Positions 45,761-58,455 of a DNA stretch of 64,000 nt are shown piece by piece. A program made the position numbers and the translations under genes. The DNA is from Oenanthe sinensis (Eukaryota > Streptophyta > Magnoliopsida > Apiales > Apiaceae): contig CM053802.1 of the NCBI GenBank assembly GCA_028671895.1, positions 18,173,631 through 18,237,630 on the forward strand. The letters are read 5' to 3'. The notes beneath the pieces are model-generated. The model did no database searches, was not told the origin of the DNA, and worked only from the letters and a program-made list of their open reading frames with translations. Position 1 is the first letter of the stretch. Each line of letters begins with the position of its first letter.

Positions 45761-46491
45761 TCATGCTCATGCTTAGTGTCGAGTTAAAGTGATTTTGATT
45801 TGAGATTAAAAATTTTATGTTTGTATAATAAGTTAAAAAGTTAGCTTTAAATCCCGTTCCTCGAACAGTTTTGTTCTATATTTTAATTTTTAAGAAAAAA
45901 ATTGTTAATATTTTTATATATTTCATACTAATTATACTTATTAAAATTATAGTATATATAAAATATTTAAAAAAAATATTATATGTATATCAACTTATCA
46001 AATATATTTGTCAACATAACTTCTCTCGTTTATACATATATTTGTTAATTAAGTTGTGGGCATTTATAAGTTAATATATAATTTGGATAATATTATTTAA
46101 ATAAGTGTAGGATAATATAATATTACATTCATCTCATTTTACATGTCTTTATAAAAAATACGAATCTTAAGAAAAAGTTAAGTAAATATTTTGTTTCCTT
46201 ACCTACTCCTGATAATTACATTAAATGTAGATAAATTTCTTGTATATATTTTTCATTTAAAAATATAATTAAAATATCTTAAAAGTATTAGTTATAAAAT
46301 ATTCAAGTATATAGTATTGTAAAGATTACATATAAATTAAATATGTAATAATTAAGAATATATTAATTGAATTTGGTTATAATATCATTTTAAAATTAAA
46401 ATGTTGTAGTTGTTATTTTACAATATATATTTTCTTCATATATGATGGGTTAAATGTTATTATATAATTTGAAGGGTAAAATTATGATTTA

Positions 46492-46655
46492 CCGTAAATA
46501 TTTTGTCTCATCGATCCTACTACGCTCAAATATATTTATCGCGTTTTAACGTAGTAAAAATTATATATCATTTTATTGTAAATATTTTATCTCAACGTCT
46601 CTTTATTGTGCTTAAATACATTTATCGTGTTATAACTCAGTAAAAAAATGAATAT
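46492..46655. repeat. Degenerate tandem repeat, ~82 bp period
   Basis: Two units share GTAAATATTTT(G/A)TCTCA and a later TTTATCG(C/T)GTT word. They are diverged, so the duplication is old. Confidence 0.6.
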
Positions 46656-47265
46656 ATTTCTATTTTTATAAATCGATTATCAACATATTATAAAAGTTGT
46701 AATATAATAATTAAAATATATACGATTTAGATATAATTATAAATAATTAAATATATAATAATTTACATATATTAATGGTGGAAAGAGAATAGTAGATATT
46801 AATGGAATAAAATAGTATTTAATAGATATTTTTATTTATTTAGTTGGCCTCACTTATTTTGATGATCACATGCAATCATCTTGTTATCTGTTATTATAAA
46901 CATGTATTTTTGTATGAAACAATTTTTTGTAAAATAGTTTAGTTCGTTTTATGAATTTGAAAGGGTTCATTCTTTGATATTTAATGTAAAGTAATTATTG
47001 ATATTTAACGTTATTTATTTATCTTAATACATTGCCAACAAATAATTTATGCAACAATATATAGTATTCTTCTACAAGTTGAAGAAAAAAATTGTATTAA
47101 AGACCAAAATAAACTGAAACAAACCGATACAACAATAATCAAAATTTAAGAAATCATTTTGAATAATTTAGTAGTAATACATAGCGATTAACCAAATCAA
47201 TTGCATGTATTGATTTAATAATGATTAATTTCTCAAATCACACCATGCGTATAAGACTTTCAAAG

Positions 47266-47760
47266 TCAAAACACACATGACTCATGTGAGTTTTTCACAT
47301 GATTAAGCCACTGCATCCCCAAAATCACATCATAGCCACCCAAAGGAATGCTACAGAAATTTGATTCAGAAAATCGTATTTGACATTTTCCATTTGAGAC
47401 ATATTTTATTATGGCATTTGTGACACATATCAGCCCGCCAATTGTACTTGTTCTAGACAATTCCCTGGTAGTAGTCCTTGACTTTTGACAAACGTTTGTG
47501 ATAAGAAATTGTGCATAAAACCTGTATAAATCAGAATATGAGTTATCCTTCCTTCCTCCTTAAGAATATGTACTCCTGGATTCCATTAATTGCATGAAGT
47601 GTGATACCAAATGCGTAATTTTCTCCCGATTTACAAACTTCCTGAGTAACACGAACACCCTCTTGTAACTCCTCTGCATCCCCAGTATTCTTGCAGTATT
47701 CTTTCTGTTTCCCCAACTAAGAGAAACAACTGAAGCTTAACAAATTTGTGGCCCTGTAAA
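47266..47760 (-). pseudogene. Ty3-gypsy gag/protease remnant
   Basis: On the minus strand 47460-47266 reads IPLGGYDVILGMQWLNHV, the conserved end of a gypsy-type aspartic protease. Upstream, broken pieces include EELQEGVRVTQEV- and ISLHAINGI-like stretches usual in the linker between zinc knuckle and protease. Stops and frame changes break it, and no RT or LTR pairs with it. Confidence 0.62.
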
Positions 47761-50598
47761 TATCGTCACGATTTTAATTTTCTCACACCTTCTTTCCATT
47801 TCCATGAGGATATCTTTTTAATGGTGGGTATAGGTGGACTACTTGTGGCCTTTATTAATAGATGAGAGACTTTTTGTTCATCCCTTTATTGGTAAGGCCC
47901 AATGACGCATGTGCCCCCATAGACCTCCATGTTTTGCTACTCTCAAAGTTGTCTTAGAATCCCGTAGACGCAGTATTCCTTCCAGTATTCCCCTTCATTT
48001 TCTTCTCATATCAACAAAAATCTCTTAACCGTTTGCCTTATTAATTACTTCCCGAATAAAATTGGATAAGTAAAACTCCTTTGACTAATAGGGGTACTAA
48101 GCCATCAGAATTCTAGAAAGCTCCTCAAACTGTCCCACCATGTGGTGCTTACATTTAGTATTCAAGAATTCTCAACAATTTATATTTTTCAGCATGAAAT
48201 TTTCTTCTGAACTAACAATAATATTAACTTATAAGTTGATAGTTATACAATATCTCAGTTTAATTTTTTTTCTTTACTTAAAAAATGACATGCAGGTATC
48301 ACAACTTGCCATTATAGACAGACATGACATAAAAATAAGAGATCTTGTCCACTCAGATGCAATGTATAGAATCCCTCGTATATATTTAACAAGTTTGTGA
48401 AGGTTGGAGCACAAACGGTTTTGTTTATGTCCTTTTCTGGTGCTGTTTGAAGCTCCACCAAGTTTCTTCAACAATTAATTTCAACGTTACTAGGAAAACT
48501 AAATTAGAATCTTTATGTGAAGGTAAACCTAAAACTTGATTAAACCATTAAATCAACAAAGATTTCGTATAGTTGTAGAGACGATTCTGCATTGAATTGA
48601 ATGTTGAAGTACGTCTGTTTGTTTTACGCTTCCATTATTTTTGGTGTTTACTGCTATATTTAGATTTCCTGCTTCACATGTCGTTTTATTGTAACACGAT
48701 CATCTCTCTTAATGTATAGTCATTTCTCTATGAATCTTTAGTAATATATCGATTTTAGAATGGTACTTTAAGAAGAATGCGTAGGCCAGCAGTAATAGTT
48801 GTATTTTCTTGTTAGTCATATATTTTTTTGTCCAAGTGACTTTTGACATTCACTTTAAAATATGTACTAACTTACTTAGGGTCTTTCTACATATTTTCTG
48901 AAGTCCGATGATATTAACAAGTCAGAGCAAAATATTGCTCAAAGTACGTGAAAAGCTCGACTTAAACAGAATTCATTCTTTTCGGTTAAACATAAGCCTT
49001 ATATAGTTATATTTGACATATAATTCAATCTCTTCCTTGAATATAATTTAATTACATGTGTCTTCTTTCATTAAAACATGGAAAAAAAGATGTGCATGAT
49101 GCAACATTTCTCAAGTGCATGCAATTCCAAAATAACTGGTAATTTATTACGTTTCTTTGTACAAAAACGGAACTATAAGATTTTTTAGTTTGGCGGAAGA
49201 AGTTGAATGCTTGTAACTTATATGTTTGATTTTAATATTTGATATTGTTTAAAATTGACTATAAAAGATGAACATCAATCCTGTACACTGGATGAGGGAG
49301 CGATTTTATCACAGATATATGATCCATTGTATGAAAATTTATTCTAGAGTCATCTTGTCTAGCAACGTTCTCCAGAAGAAATTGTGTTCCTAAAGCAAGC
49401 TACCGATATTGTAATCATGGAAAAAGAACTACCACCATTAGAGTCAAAATTTGAAAAACATGGACATTCTGAGCATATTGTAAAAGTGCGGGAACAGATA
49501 CTTGGGGACCAAAATCCCAAAGATAAATTTTTTAGAAGAGATCAAACAACAACAAAAGCAAACTACTAACATTGTGTTTAGAGAAGAGTAACTAACAAGG
49601 TTTGATCATAAAGATTTTGAAGGCAACACGAGCACATACATTGCACAAGAGTGAGAATAATTAATAGTTTTTGAGATCCCTAACAAACATTTCTCCTGCT
49701 AGAATTGTGCAGCCTATATTTGACCATGCTCTTTTTTCAATTACCAGAGATTAGGAGTAAACATCCAGATGAAATTTTTTAAGAATGCTATAAAGATTTG
49801 ATATGCCAAGAAATGCGAAGAAAAAACTAGCTTCACCTAAATCTTCATTTTATGTTTCATTCTTCATTTTTCTATTGTGCTCTTCTTATACTTGTACATA
49901 AATTTTATGTGGCATAAATTGTATTTTTAAATGCTTGTATCATAATTCAGATCGTTTAGGTCAGCTTCTCGTGACAGAAGAAAAATTTCAAACTTGGAAA
50001 AAAAAAGCTCAAACTCAGAAAAAAGAGCTCTAACTCGGAAAAGACAAAAGCTTTTCTCAAGTTAGAAAGGAACGTCCATTTGTCTACGAACCCTACATCA
50101 ATTATAAGCAAATTGTATACATAGAATCTACTAGCTTTGCTTTTGCTATTAGCTCGTGCTAGTACTTTAGGAATTCATAAACTTATTCGCCTCTCCATCC
50201 TCAGACTATGAAACCAAGACACCAGAAAAGTTCAATGCTGCAATCAATTAGGGACAGTTCAAACAATTATAATATTGATTGACCACCAAATTAGGTTATT
50301 CCATCATTAAGTGACTTGCAAATAAAAATACATAGATATATTAATAAAAATTATATCAATTCAAATTATCCACATGATTTAATGTAGGTAGTTAACAAAT
50401 TAATTTTATAAGACTTACCAATTATCCGGGAAAACTAACTAATCTTAAACAATTATAGACTACACAGTCCCACAGTTAATAATAAATATATTTCCATCAA
50501 TATATTAAGTTCATCCAAAAAACATAATCATTGTATTTATAAGGATTATCAAATACTTCAATGCTGTCATCTTTAACTGAAATGCACAACCTGTTGTA

Positions 50599-50950
50599 CT
50601 ATTCGGTCCTCGCGTTATTCAGCAGCACCACCAAATCAGGTTTCAAAACATCAACTACAAACACAAAACAAAATTTTATATAAAAAAACATTAAACATTA
50701 TAACAAAGATTAAAGAAATAACATGGAATAGAAAATAATACCTTGCTCATTTTGTGCTATGAACATGATGCAACCACTTAAATCTCCAACTAAAAACTCT
50801 GACATTCTAAAATTAGGGATTTCTGATTTTGCCCATGTGAACAAAGATTTTCAATCTTCAAAAAGCACATTCTCGGCCATTAACACTTTCACAAGAAGGT
50901 CCCGACCACTCACATCCCTCTTCAATGAACTAACATTTCAAAATCGAATG
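50599..50950 (-). pseudogene. Pseudogene of an At4g28440-like OB-fold protein
   Basis: Exon-like piece 50950-50742 reads SGRDLLVKVLMAENVL, a TGA stop, then MSEFLVGDLSGCIMFIAQNEQ, and ends at a good donor, AG/GTATTA. A second piece starts after TTTGTAG at 50654 and reads VDVLKPDLVVLLNNARTE before a TAG at 50601-50599. Together they match the single-stranded-nucleic-acid-binding OB-fold family of At4g28440 (LVGDxxGxIxFxARNxQ, then VDxLKPG). At least two stops, the lost Gly of the second motif and the missing C-terminus show decay. The kept intron argues against a processed copy. Assignment is from memory of the family pattern. Confidence 0.6.
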
Positions 50951-53211
50951 TTTCCAAAATGATTCTTAGCAACCAACATCTTTTGAATAAACAAATCAGC
51001 CACCAATCTATCCTCTTTTTTTTATTTAAATTAAGGTAAACACTTTTTTAAGAATCAACCATGCACCACCTTATTGCCATATACATATTATTCTCATATA
51101 CATGTTTAGACAGCCTACTCCACGATTCAGCCACTACTCTAAAAATTAAAACCCTAGTTTTTTATATAAATACTTAAAATTTCACAGCTATTGCAACGGT
51201 AACATTGCAATGCTTTTAAAAAATATTGCATATGCCCACTTATGACGCTGTGACTCTACTCTTCTCTCAGTCAAATTGCAACCCTAAAACGACTTTATTA
51301 AGGTGTGTTTACAAGATCAGCTCATCCCCACACCTTTAAACTTATTAAACTTATTTTCAAGGTCGTACTAAAAAAAGAGAGGCAATCCTATTGGATTTTA
51401 AGAACAAGTTTGATGTGTTAACATTGTAAGCTTGTTTTAATTTTTTACTAGTGGCTATTTTTTCGAAAGATGGAGATTCGGTTTTCATCCTTAATACTGA
51501 GATCTGGAAGAATGTACAAAGTGGATATTTTAAAGGCAGAAAGGTTATTAAAATGGAGCATTCCTTTGATTATCATAAGTTATTTAATTTTTTTATATCT
51601 TATTTTGAACTTTGATTTTAGATATTTTTGTTTTGATTCAAATGTAATGTGTTGGGCTGACGTAGGGTTCCTTGTTAAATTTTAGTTTCTGCTTTGTGAT
51701 TTTATATAGCTGAGATGAGCTTTTCTGTTACGAGGCTTGTTCAGTTGGTGAATATTGTAGCATATCTTTATGCAGTTGATAATGTGCTAGTTAAGTTTGC
51801 TGTCTCGAAATTGGAAGCGATGGTTTCTTATAGTGGTTTATTTATTGATATTTATGATTTAACAAGCACATTATCATAAATATCAGCAAAGAAAGAACTA
51901 TAAAAAATTACTCGAAATCGAACCAATAATAAGCCTAAAAAACTTTTCTTTTAAATAATCTTTTACCCAATAATTGGGAGCTAGTTATTGCCTTATTTTT
52001 TAATCAAGAGTTATTGTCTCGTTTATTTACGGTATAATCAAAGAAAAATATTGTCTCATTATTTACTAGTGTAAATATTAAATTTACAATCTAATAATTA
52101 AGAAAAGTGAAAAAAGCCTAGGAAAATAACAGTAGCCGTTTGTAGATTTTAAAAGTCAATATTTCAATGTAAAAATAAAAAAATCACAAATGTATATATT
52201 TTTATCAAATTATTATTTTCTTAACTTATAAAAGTAAGTAGAATTGTACTTGAATGAATTACATTCCTTATATCTTTAAGATCAAAGATAATTAATTCAC
52301 ACTTTCTAAGGAATCAATAAATTGGATAGGCAAAATCACACAACAATAAAATAAGAAACAGAAGAATAATCCATATGTATTATTAAATATAAAATATAAG
52401 TCATTTACAATTTCATTACAAAATACATTATGTAAAACCGAAAGAAAAAATACAAATCAAACTCAAAATACATACGGGATGGGAGAGAACGTCGGAAGCG
52501 AAGTCGGGTCCATTGATTTCCTGATCAAAGACCAAAACTCAAAAGAAAACTCTCAGAACAAACTCTAAAAGAAAACTCTCAGAACAAACTCTTTACATAA
52601 TAAAGTATGGCCAGAGCCGTGCGTGAGGGTATGCGGTTGGACGGAATAGTAGGATGCATTTTTTCATGTAGGTGTTACATATATGTATTTTGAAATGAAA
52701 AAAAATTAACAAATAAAATTATAATTTTTAAATTTAAATTTTAAAAATTGTAAATAAAAAAGATTAGAAAATATTATATATTTAAATAATTTTTAATTGT
52801 TATCTTGAATAAGTCACATAATTCTAGAAATGAAAACATGTTAAAAGAAATAAATATATGTATCAGTACGTGTCACCCGCTCTCCTTTAACAAGATAAAC
52901 TAGTTTTAATGATTTTATTAAAATTAATTAATTTAAATGTGTACACTAATTTATTTATATTTTACAACTGTCAGTTAATTTTTATTATTTTATGCACTTC
53001 TATATTTCTTTTAGTTTTTAGAGAACTTTTTTTAAATTTTGTACGGGGCACTCCAATCCAAATCTTAGGTATGTCTGTGAGTATGGCTATTAAAAATGAA
53101 AAAAATATTATACAATTATATATAAGGTTAAATCTAATGAAATACTAATTGTAAACTAATATATCATGTATTATGTTTCGTAATAATTTTATAAAATTAT
53201 ATTATAAATGT

Positions 53212-53248
<37 letters not shown>

Positions 53249-53986
53249 GTCTCAAATTAGTTATATCCCGTACTTTATATAAACTTACCTATATTATATG
53301 TATTATATTAAATGGAAGAAAAAGGGCTAATAATATAGAAATTAACATTTTTTATAAACTTATTTCCCTCTGCTAGGTATCTAGTTCTCTTAATAGATTT
53401 ATAAAAATACAGTTTGCAACAAAATGTAATTTATTTTTATTTTTTCTAAAAAGAGTTGCGATTGCATTTTGTTGTATTTGTGCTTGACAATTGGTTATAT
53501 TTAGTTGTAAAATTGTAATTTTGAAAAAAAATGTATTTTTTTTGGGGGGAACCCCTTAGTATAAATTTATAAAATTTCTACCCACGTAATATCAAATAAA
53601 CGTAAAATTATTATTAAAAAATAGAAATGAAAATAGAAATAGAATAATAAACGTAAAGTGTGTGTGTATATATATATGATTTTCAAATTTTAAATGTATT
53701 TTTAGAAAATTACAATTAATACAATAATTTGTTAATCAATGAAGTTTAATGTAATTTATTTAGAATATTAATTACTGATATATATTTGCTATATTTTCTA
53801 ATATTATTTTACCCCAGTTACCAATACCATACACCAAAATTTAATTCTTACAACAAGTTAACACTAATATAATTGAACATTTAAGGATGAATCCCGAAAT
53901 TAGAAAAATCGAATCTGCTTTCGAGTATAAGTTGGTGTCTCTCTTCTTAATTGCAAAAGCAATAAACATAACATATAAGCTAGGAT

Positions 53987-54388
53987 TCATGGAAAATTCA
54001 GTAAGAAGATTATGCACCTGTAGTTATCACTATAAAACGAGGTTGATGAGCTTGCTGATTTACGCTTGCCCGATGATTTAACGTCAGATCTTACAACCGT
54101 CGTCTGTTTGCGAGTTTTCGTAAAAGCCACATCGGACACGATTACATTATTCTCCAAAATATCTGAAAGAACCGGTTTCCAGTTTGCAGCTGAGTGCAAC
54201 TTCTTCAAACGCCGGCTACTCTTGCCAGAGCTTACATACTCATTGTTCTTGCTGCCAGTTGCGTAGTATATAGATAGAGGCACCACCTTTTCTGGTTGTG
54301 GCAATGTCACAGTGGTCTCTTCCGCGGTTGAATCTGTATTACTACCACCTCCATAACATAATTTTAGTTCAGAAAAAAATTTCTTCAT
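53987..54388 (-). CDS. Small uncharacterised plant protein, 133 residues
   Basis: ATG at 54388 opens MKKFFSELKLCYGGGS and the frame ends at 53987 with SDNYRCIIFLLNFP. The frame is open further upstream, but a TATA box (54568-54575) lies there and makes 54388 the natural start after a leader of about 150 nt. The protein is basic, serine/lysine-rich, with no transmembrane segment, and has a central ANWKPVLSDILEN motif. This resembles small plant proteins with a W(R/K)PxLxxIxE motif and an SDDY-type C-terminus, some of them stress-induced; I cannot name the family with confidence. No introns. Gene density around it is low, so expression data would decide. Confidence 0.5.
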   Translation of the reverse strand: MKKFFSELKLCYGGGSNTDSTAEETTVTLPQPEKVVPLSIYYATGSKNNEYVSSGKSSRRLKKLHSAANWKPVLSDILENNVIVSDVAFTKTRKQTTVVRSDVKSSGKRKSASSSTSFYSDNYRCIIFLLNFP

Positions 54389-54567
54389 GTAACCTCGAAT
54401 TTTAGTGCGCGCACACACGCACGGTGTATGGTAATACTGAGATAAATTGAACGTGAGCTGAGATTTTGTCAACCAACTTCTAATTTTGTGTAAATGATTG
54501 TCAAAACGGAGAGAACGTGAGCGTGCCTTTTCGTGACCGCTGAGCAATGACACTCCAATTTGCTTGG

Positions 54568-54575
54568 TATTTATA
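54568..54575 (-). promoter_or_regulatory. TATA box of the small gene
   Basis: TATAAATA on the minus strand, about 180 bp before the ATG at 54388. Transcription would start near 54540. Confidence 0.55.
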
Positions 54576-55167
54576 GGCACAAAAAATGTACAGATCGAAA
54601 AAGATACTGAACCGGGTTAAGTGGTTAACACCTACAGGTGATAGGTGCGTGCACGATAAATGTATTGTATCTAGTGGATAGTCTTTATTCTCGTAACAAG
54701 AAAATATTGAAAGTTCGAGATAAGAATGTGATGCATGATTATTTAAATTTCAGCCATCGATTCTGCAGGGAAAGAAATTGTGTGGCTTCGAAGTCACTTT
54801 CCAAATTAAAGATTGTGAAATTATTGAGGTTATTAGTTAGGTTTTTGCATTTAGTATTGTCCAACGGTTTGAGATATACTAGAAACATTTCAAAGTTTGC
54901 TTTCAATAGAATGGGAGAGAAAACAGAATAAGTAAATGAGAAAATCACAAGTGCTTGAGATGAATGCCATACAGCAGAGGGAAATGCCTATCTACATACA
55001 CCACAATATGTATTAAATACATATCAGGAGCACCTGCACAACCCGGTACCACATCTGCCTTTATATTTTTAAAAAGAAATATGTATCAAAATAAAATATC
55101 TTTTGTTTCGTTGATTTCAAGCTTATATGTTGGGGCAACAAATGATTGCGATGTTCCTGTACGTATA

Positions 55168-55169
<2 letters not shown>

Positions 55170-55223
<54 letters not shown>
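55170..55223. repeat. (AT)27 microsatellite
   Basis: Pure AT repeat of 54 bp. Its length is likely to be variable. Confidence 0.97.
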
Positions 55224-55225
<2 letters not shown>

Positions 55226-56519
55226 ATACGAGCGATAAAATCCGATCTCAATCTCTTCTGTGTATCAGGTTGTATTAATGATAGGTTTAATGGGTCATTA
55301 ATTTTTAATCGACAAGAAATCTAATAAGTGAAAAATATCATATATGAGAAAACTCACTATATATAGGTAATGAGTTGCTCAAAATAAAACTTCCTCCCTC
55401 ACATTTTAATTATACCATATTTTTGAAAAAAGTACACATATTAAAAAATTTTAATATAAAAATTATTTTCTATTTGTATCCATATTAATTACAATAATTG
55501 AGATATTTTCAATTTATAATTACTTTACATTAATTATTATTACTAGTATAATTATTTTAGTCAAATGATTATTTTAAAATTTTATTTATAAAATTGCACT
55601 AAAAAAGAGTAATGAACATTTATTACATGACAATTTTTTTAAACAAAATGACTATTAATTTGAGATAAAAGAAATAAAAATATTGGCCCAATTATATCCT
55701 ATATATAATTGGAGTAAATGGATAATCTGGTAGTGTGGTAGTCAAGTGGCTGTGGAGATGATTATAAATTTATAAAATGATAATTTTTTTAAAAACCAAT
55801 ACTAAAATATATTGAAAAATTATAATAAATATATTACTTCTATTTCAATTAATATAACAAAAAAATATAATTTATTAACATATATGATATTAAATAAATA
55901 TAAAAAAATATTAAGGGAAAAAAATAAATATAAATCAAAAAATAAAATATTAAAATGCAAATAATATAATATTAATAATAATCCATTTTATTAAAAATAT
56001 AATAATATATTACATGATATTAAGTAGAACTAAAATATTATTGAAAGAATAAAATAAATATAATTTTGAAAAAATAATAATAACATATAAATAATATATG
56101 TAAATGAGAAAATTTAGATATAAAATATAAAATATATATATATATAATAAGATATTAAAAATAGCTCAATTTATTAAAAATATGATAATATAATCATATT
56201 AAATATTAAAAAATTAAAAAATATATACAAAATAATATATTAAATGTAATCTGTGGGGAAATAAGCTAGTAAAATTAAATAGACTTCATTCTCTAGATAC
56301 CTATGTTGGTACCTCCCGAAATTTTATAATATCCCGAAATTTTATAATCTCCTTTTGAATAAAATCTTAAACTCAGTTTACATTCTTAAAAACCCTAATA
56401 TATTATATTAACTATCTCCTCTTGAGCGTGATGGATAGGCTAAGGGCGACTATCTTGTCTCAAATTTTGGTTTCGATTTCCATTTAATTTGAGATTTATT
56501 AAAAAATGAATATTATATT

Positions 56520-56995
56520 ATAAGAAATAGAGTTAATTTCAACCGCTCGTTTTAAAAAAAAATCAATCGAGTGTGATCGTGTTAAATCTGATCGGTTTTG
56601 ACTAAAGTTGATGGGGTTTAACGTTGATCATGGTTGATTCGGATTGACTCCAATATGCTGAAATGACAGTGCTACGTGTGTACGACAACATGGCACTACC
56701 AAGTAAAAAAACATAGCTTCAAATTGATGGTCTTTTCCGACCGAAAGTCAATCGATTTTATATAAACCCGACCATTTGCGCAAAACAGTCAGGTTAACTC
56801 CTGGGGGACCATTTTTGATTTAATAAATCCGATCACTAAAAACCGACCGCCTTTATATGAATGCGGTCGGGTTTAATATGAATACGGTCGGATTTGGATT
56901 GAATGCAGTTGGTTTTCTGGTATTGTAATGATAAAAAAACGGCCGATTTTATATACTGTAGTCGATTTTGACGATCGGTTAAGTTTACAAATTTT
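56520..56995. mobile_element. CACTA-like sub-terminal repeat fragment
   Basis: Dense words of the type CGACCG, CGGTCGG, GATCGG and ATCGATT on both strands (for example CCGACCGAAAGTCAATCG near 56737 and TGCGGTCGGGTTTAA near 56862). CACTA elements of plants have arrays like this next to their ends. I did not find the CACTA terminus or a 3-bp duplication, so only a fragment is claimed. Confidence 0.45.
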
Positions 56996-57623
56996 TTTTT
57001 ACAGATTTTATTTTATTTTACCATTTCTATTTATTGCAAATTATACCAAACCAATTCAGATCTCAACCAAATAGCAAAACAGTCAAATCCAAAACATAAT
57101 TCCATATGTTAATTTATCAGCAATATTGAAAGAAAATTTTTCTTTAATATTTTTTGTAGCTCTATATGATTACTCAAAATTTACATTAATTTTAGTGTCT
57201 CGTTTTTTATGAAAATAATTGGCATCGATGCCGAGTTTATTTGTTAGTATTCTCTTTAATTTGTTAAATAACACTCGATCAGTTTATTTTAATTTCAATA
57301 TCGCAATTCCCAACATTGGAAGGTTTTATTTTGTAAGAATTGATAACCGAATAGATTGCAGTACAGCTCCATTTCACATGGAAAGACTTCCAAAGATTGT
57401 GTGGTCAGGTGTATAATTTCACTAATATACAACTACTTTTAATGCATAATTTGACCAACATTTATGAATATGAAATAGTGGGAGAGAAAAAAATCAATCT
57501 TCAGAATAAGAAAGTAGAAGGAGAAAGCTCAACTAGGAGTAAACTCCTAAACAATATTACAAATTAAAACAAAACAACTAACAATTGCTAGCTAATTTTG
57601 TCTTGATCAAGTCATCCTGCTAG
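56996..57623. other. AT-rich spacer
   Basis: No gene or repeat recognised. A short plus-strand ORF at 57219-57416 has no motif or context. Confidence 0.5.
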
Positions 57624-57800
57624 CTATTCTCGGCCAGTGGAGACCTGTGTAGTGACCTCTGCATCTTCATCTTGTTCCCCGACAGCATCATAATCTCGAG
57701 CAATGCATATCAGACCATCAGCCTGGACATCCATGCTTTTGAGAGCTTCTTCACCATCAGTTGTATCATTCTCGTCAATTAACTCCAGCAATGCATAAAA
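57624..57800 (-). pseudogene. Orphan terminal exon of an unidentified gene
   Basis: On the minus strand 58 codons read FYALLELIDEND to VSTGRE and a TAG at 57626-57624. Composition (acidic, few stops in this frame, GC above surroundings) is that of a real C-terminal exon: EEALKSMDVQADGLICIARDY is coding-like. The codon before is near an AG acceptor, but two codons upstream is a TGA. A hAT-like terminus begins 14 bp further on, and no other exon of the gene is found in the next 6 kb. It is probably a fragment cut off or moved by transposition. I do not recognise the protein. Confidence 0.4.
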
Positions 57801-57813
57801 CTTTCACCTACAT

Positions 57814-58455
57814 GCAGGGCCGGTTCTCCCATTAGTTAGGCAATCACCTAAACCCCAAAATTTTAAGATCTCAAAATATATATTATGTGTTGTATATACA
57901 TGTCTTATATTATTTTTAATTTAAAAATAGTAAACTTTCTTCAAGAGCTTTAGGATAATATTTGAATTTTATAGAAGGTTGAAAGTATAGATAATATTTA
58001 TACCTCATTTGTGTTTTTTCAAGACAATAAAAAAAATTAAAGATTGATATTAATTGTATTTTGTTGTGGGTGTACACCTCATAATTTTTTACTTGGATTA
58101 ATTTGTATTCTAATAATTGTCAATGAATCATTTTTTTCTTGGAAATGTATATTATTCATTTTAAATAAAGAACTTAAAATGAGTATATCATGAAGAAATG
58201 ATATTTCTTTTTGACAAAATGAAGAAATGATATTTGAAAAGAAGAGTTGTGTTGCTATAATTAAATCTATGTAATTGTTTAATTTTATTTTGTTTATGTA
58301 ATCAGATTAAATTTTTTAAATATTTTTTTATAATATTTAAATATTATATAAATTTTGTTTAATAATATAATATATAACATAAAAACTCTTCTTTAATGAT
58401 ATAAACTTTAAAAATTTAGGTCTTTTTTCAACTTTTGCCTAAGACCTCTAAACCA
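57814..58455. mobile_element. hAT-like element, truncated
   Basis: It starts CAGGGCCGGTTCTCCC and soon reads TAGGCAATCACCTAAACCCC, a start common to a plant repeat family; near 58430 the matching TTTTGCCTAAGACCTCTAA appears, but the complementary terminus is gone. The core is AT-rich and non-coding. Confidence 0.5.

Larger units (their letters stand above)
45761..53986. other. Gene-poor AT-rich region with decayed elements
   Basis: About 8 kb with no intact gene. It includes a degenerate tandem repeat (46492-46655), a Ty3-gypsy remnant (47266-47760) and an OB-fold pseudogene (50599-50950). Short ORFs at 48140, 49384, 51470 and 52909 have no recognisable motif or codon bias. Microsatellites occur near 53210-53250. 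Confidence 0.6.
54389..56519. other. Promoter of the small gene and AT-rich spacer
   Basis: Promoter region to about 54600, then non-coding DNA. From 55400 to 56270 the sequence is extremely AT-rich with no ORF. (AT)n lies at 55170-55223. Confidence 0.6.

Noticed and set aside
48140..49569. Short plus-strand ORFs at 48140-48400 and 49384-49569
   Set aside because: No recognisable domain, promoter or splice partners; AT-rich context.
52610..53060. Segment with AGCCGTGCGTGAGGGT and GGGGCACTCC words that might bound an element
   Set aside because: No inverted ends or target duplication could be paired.
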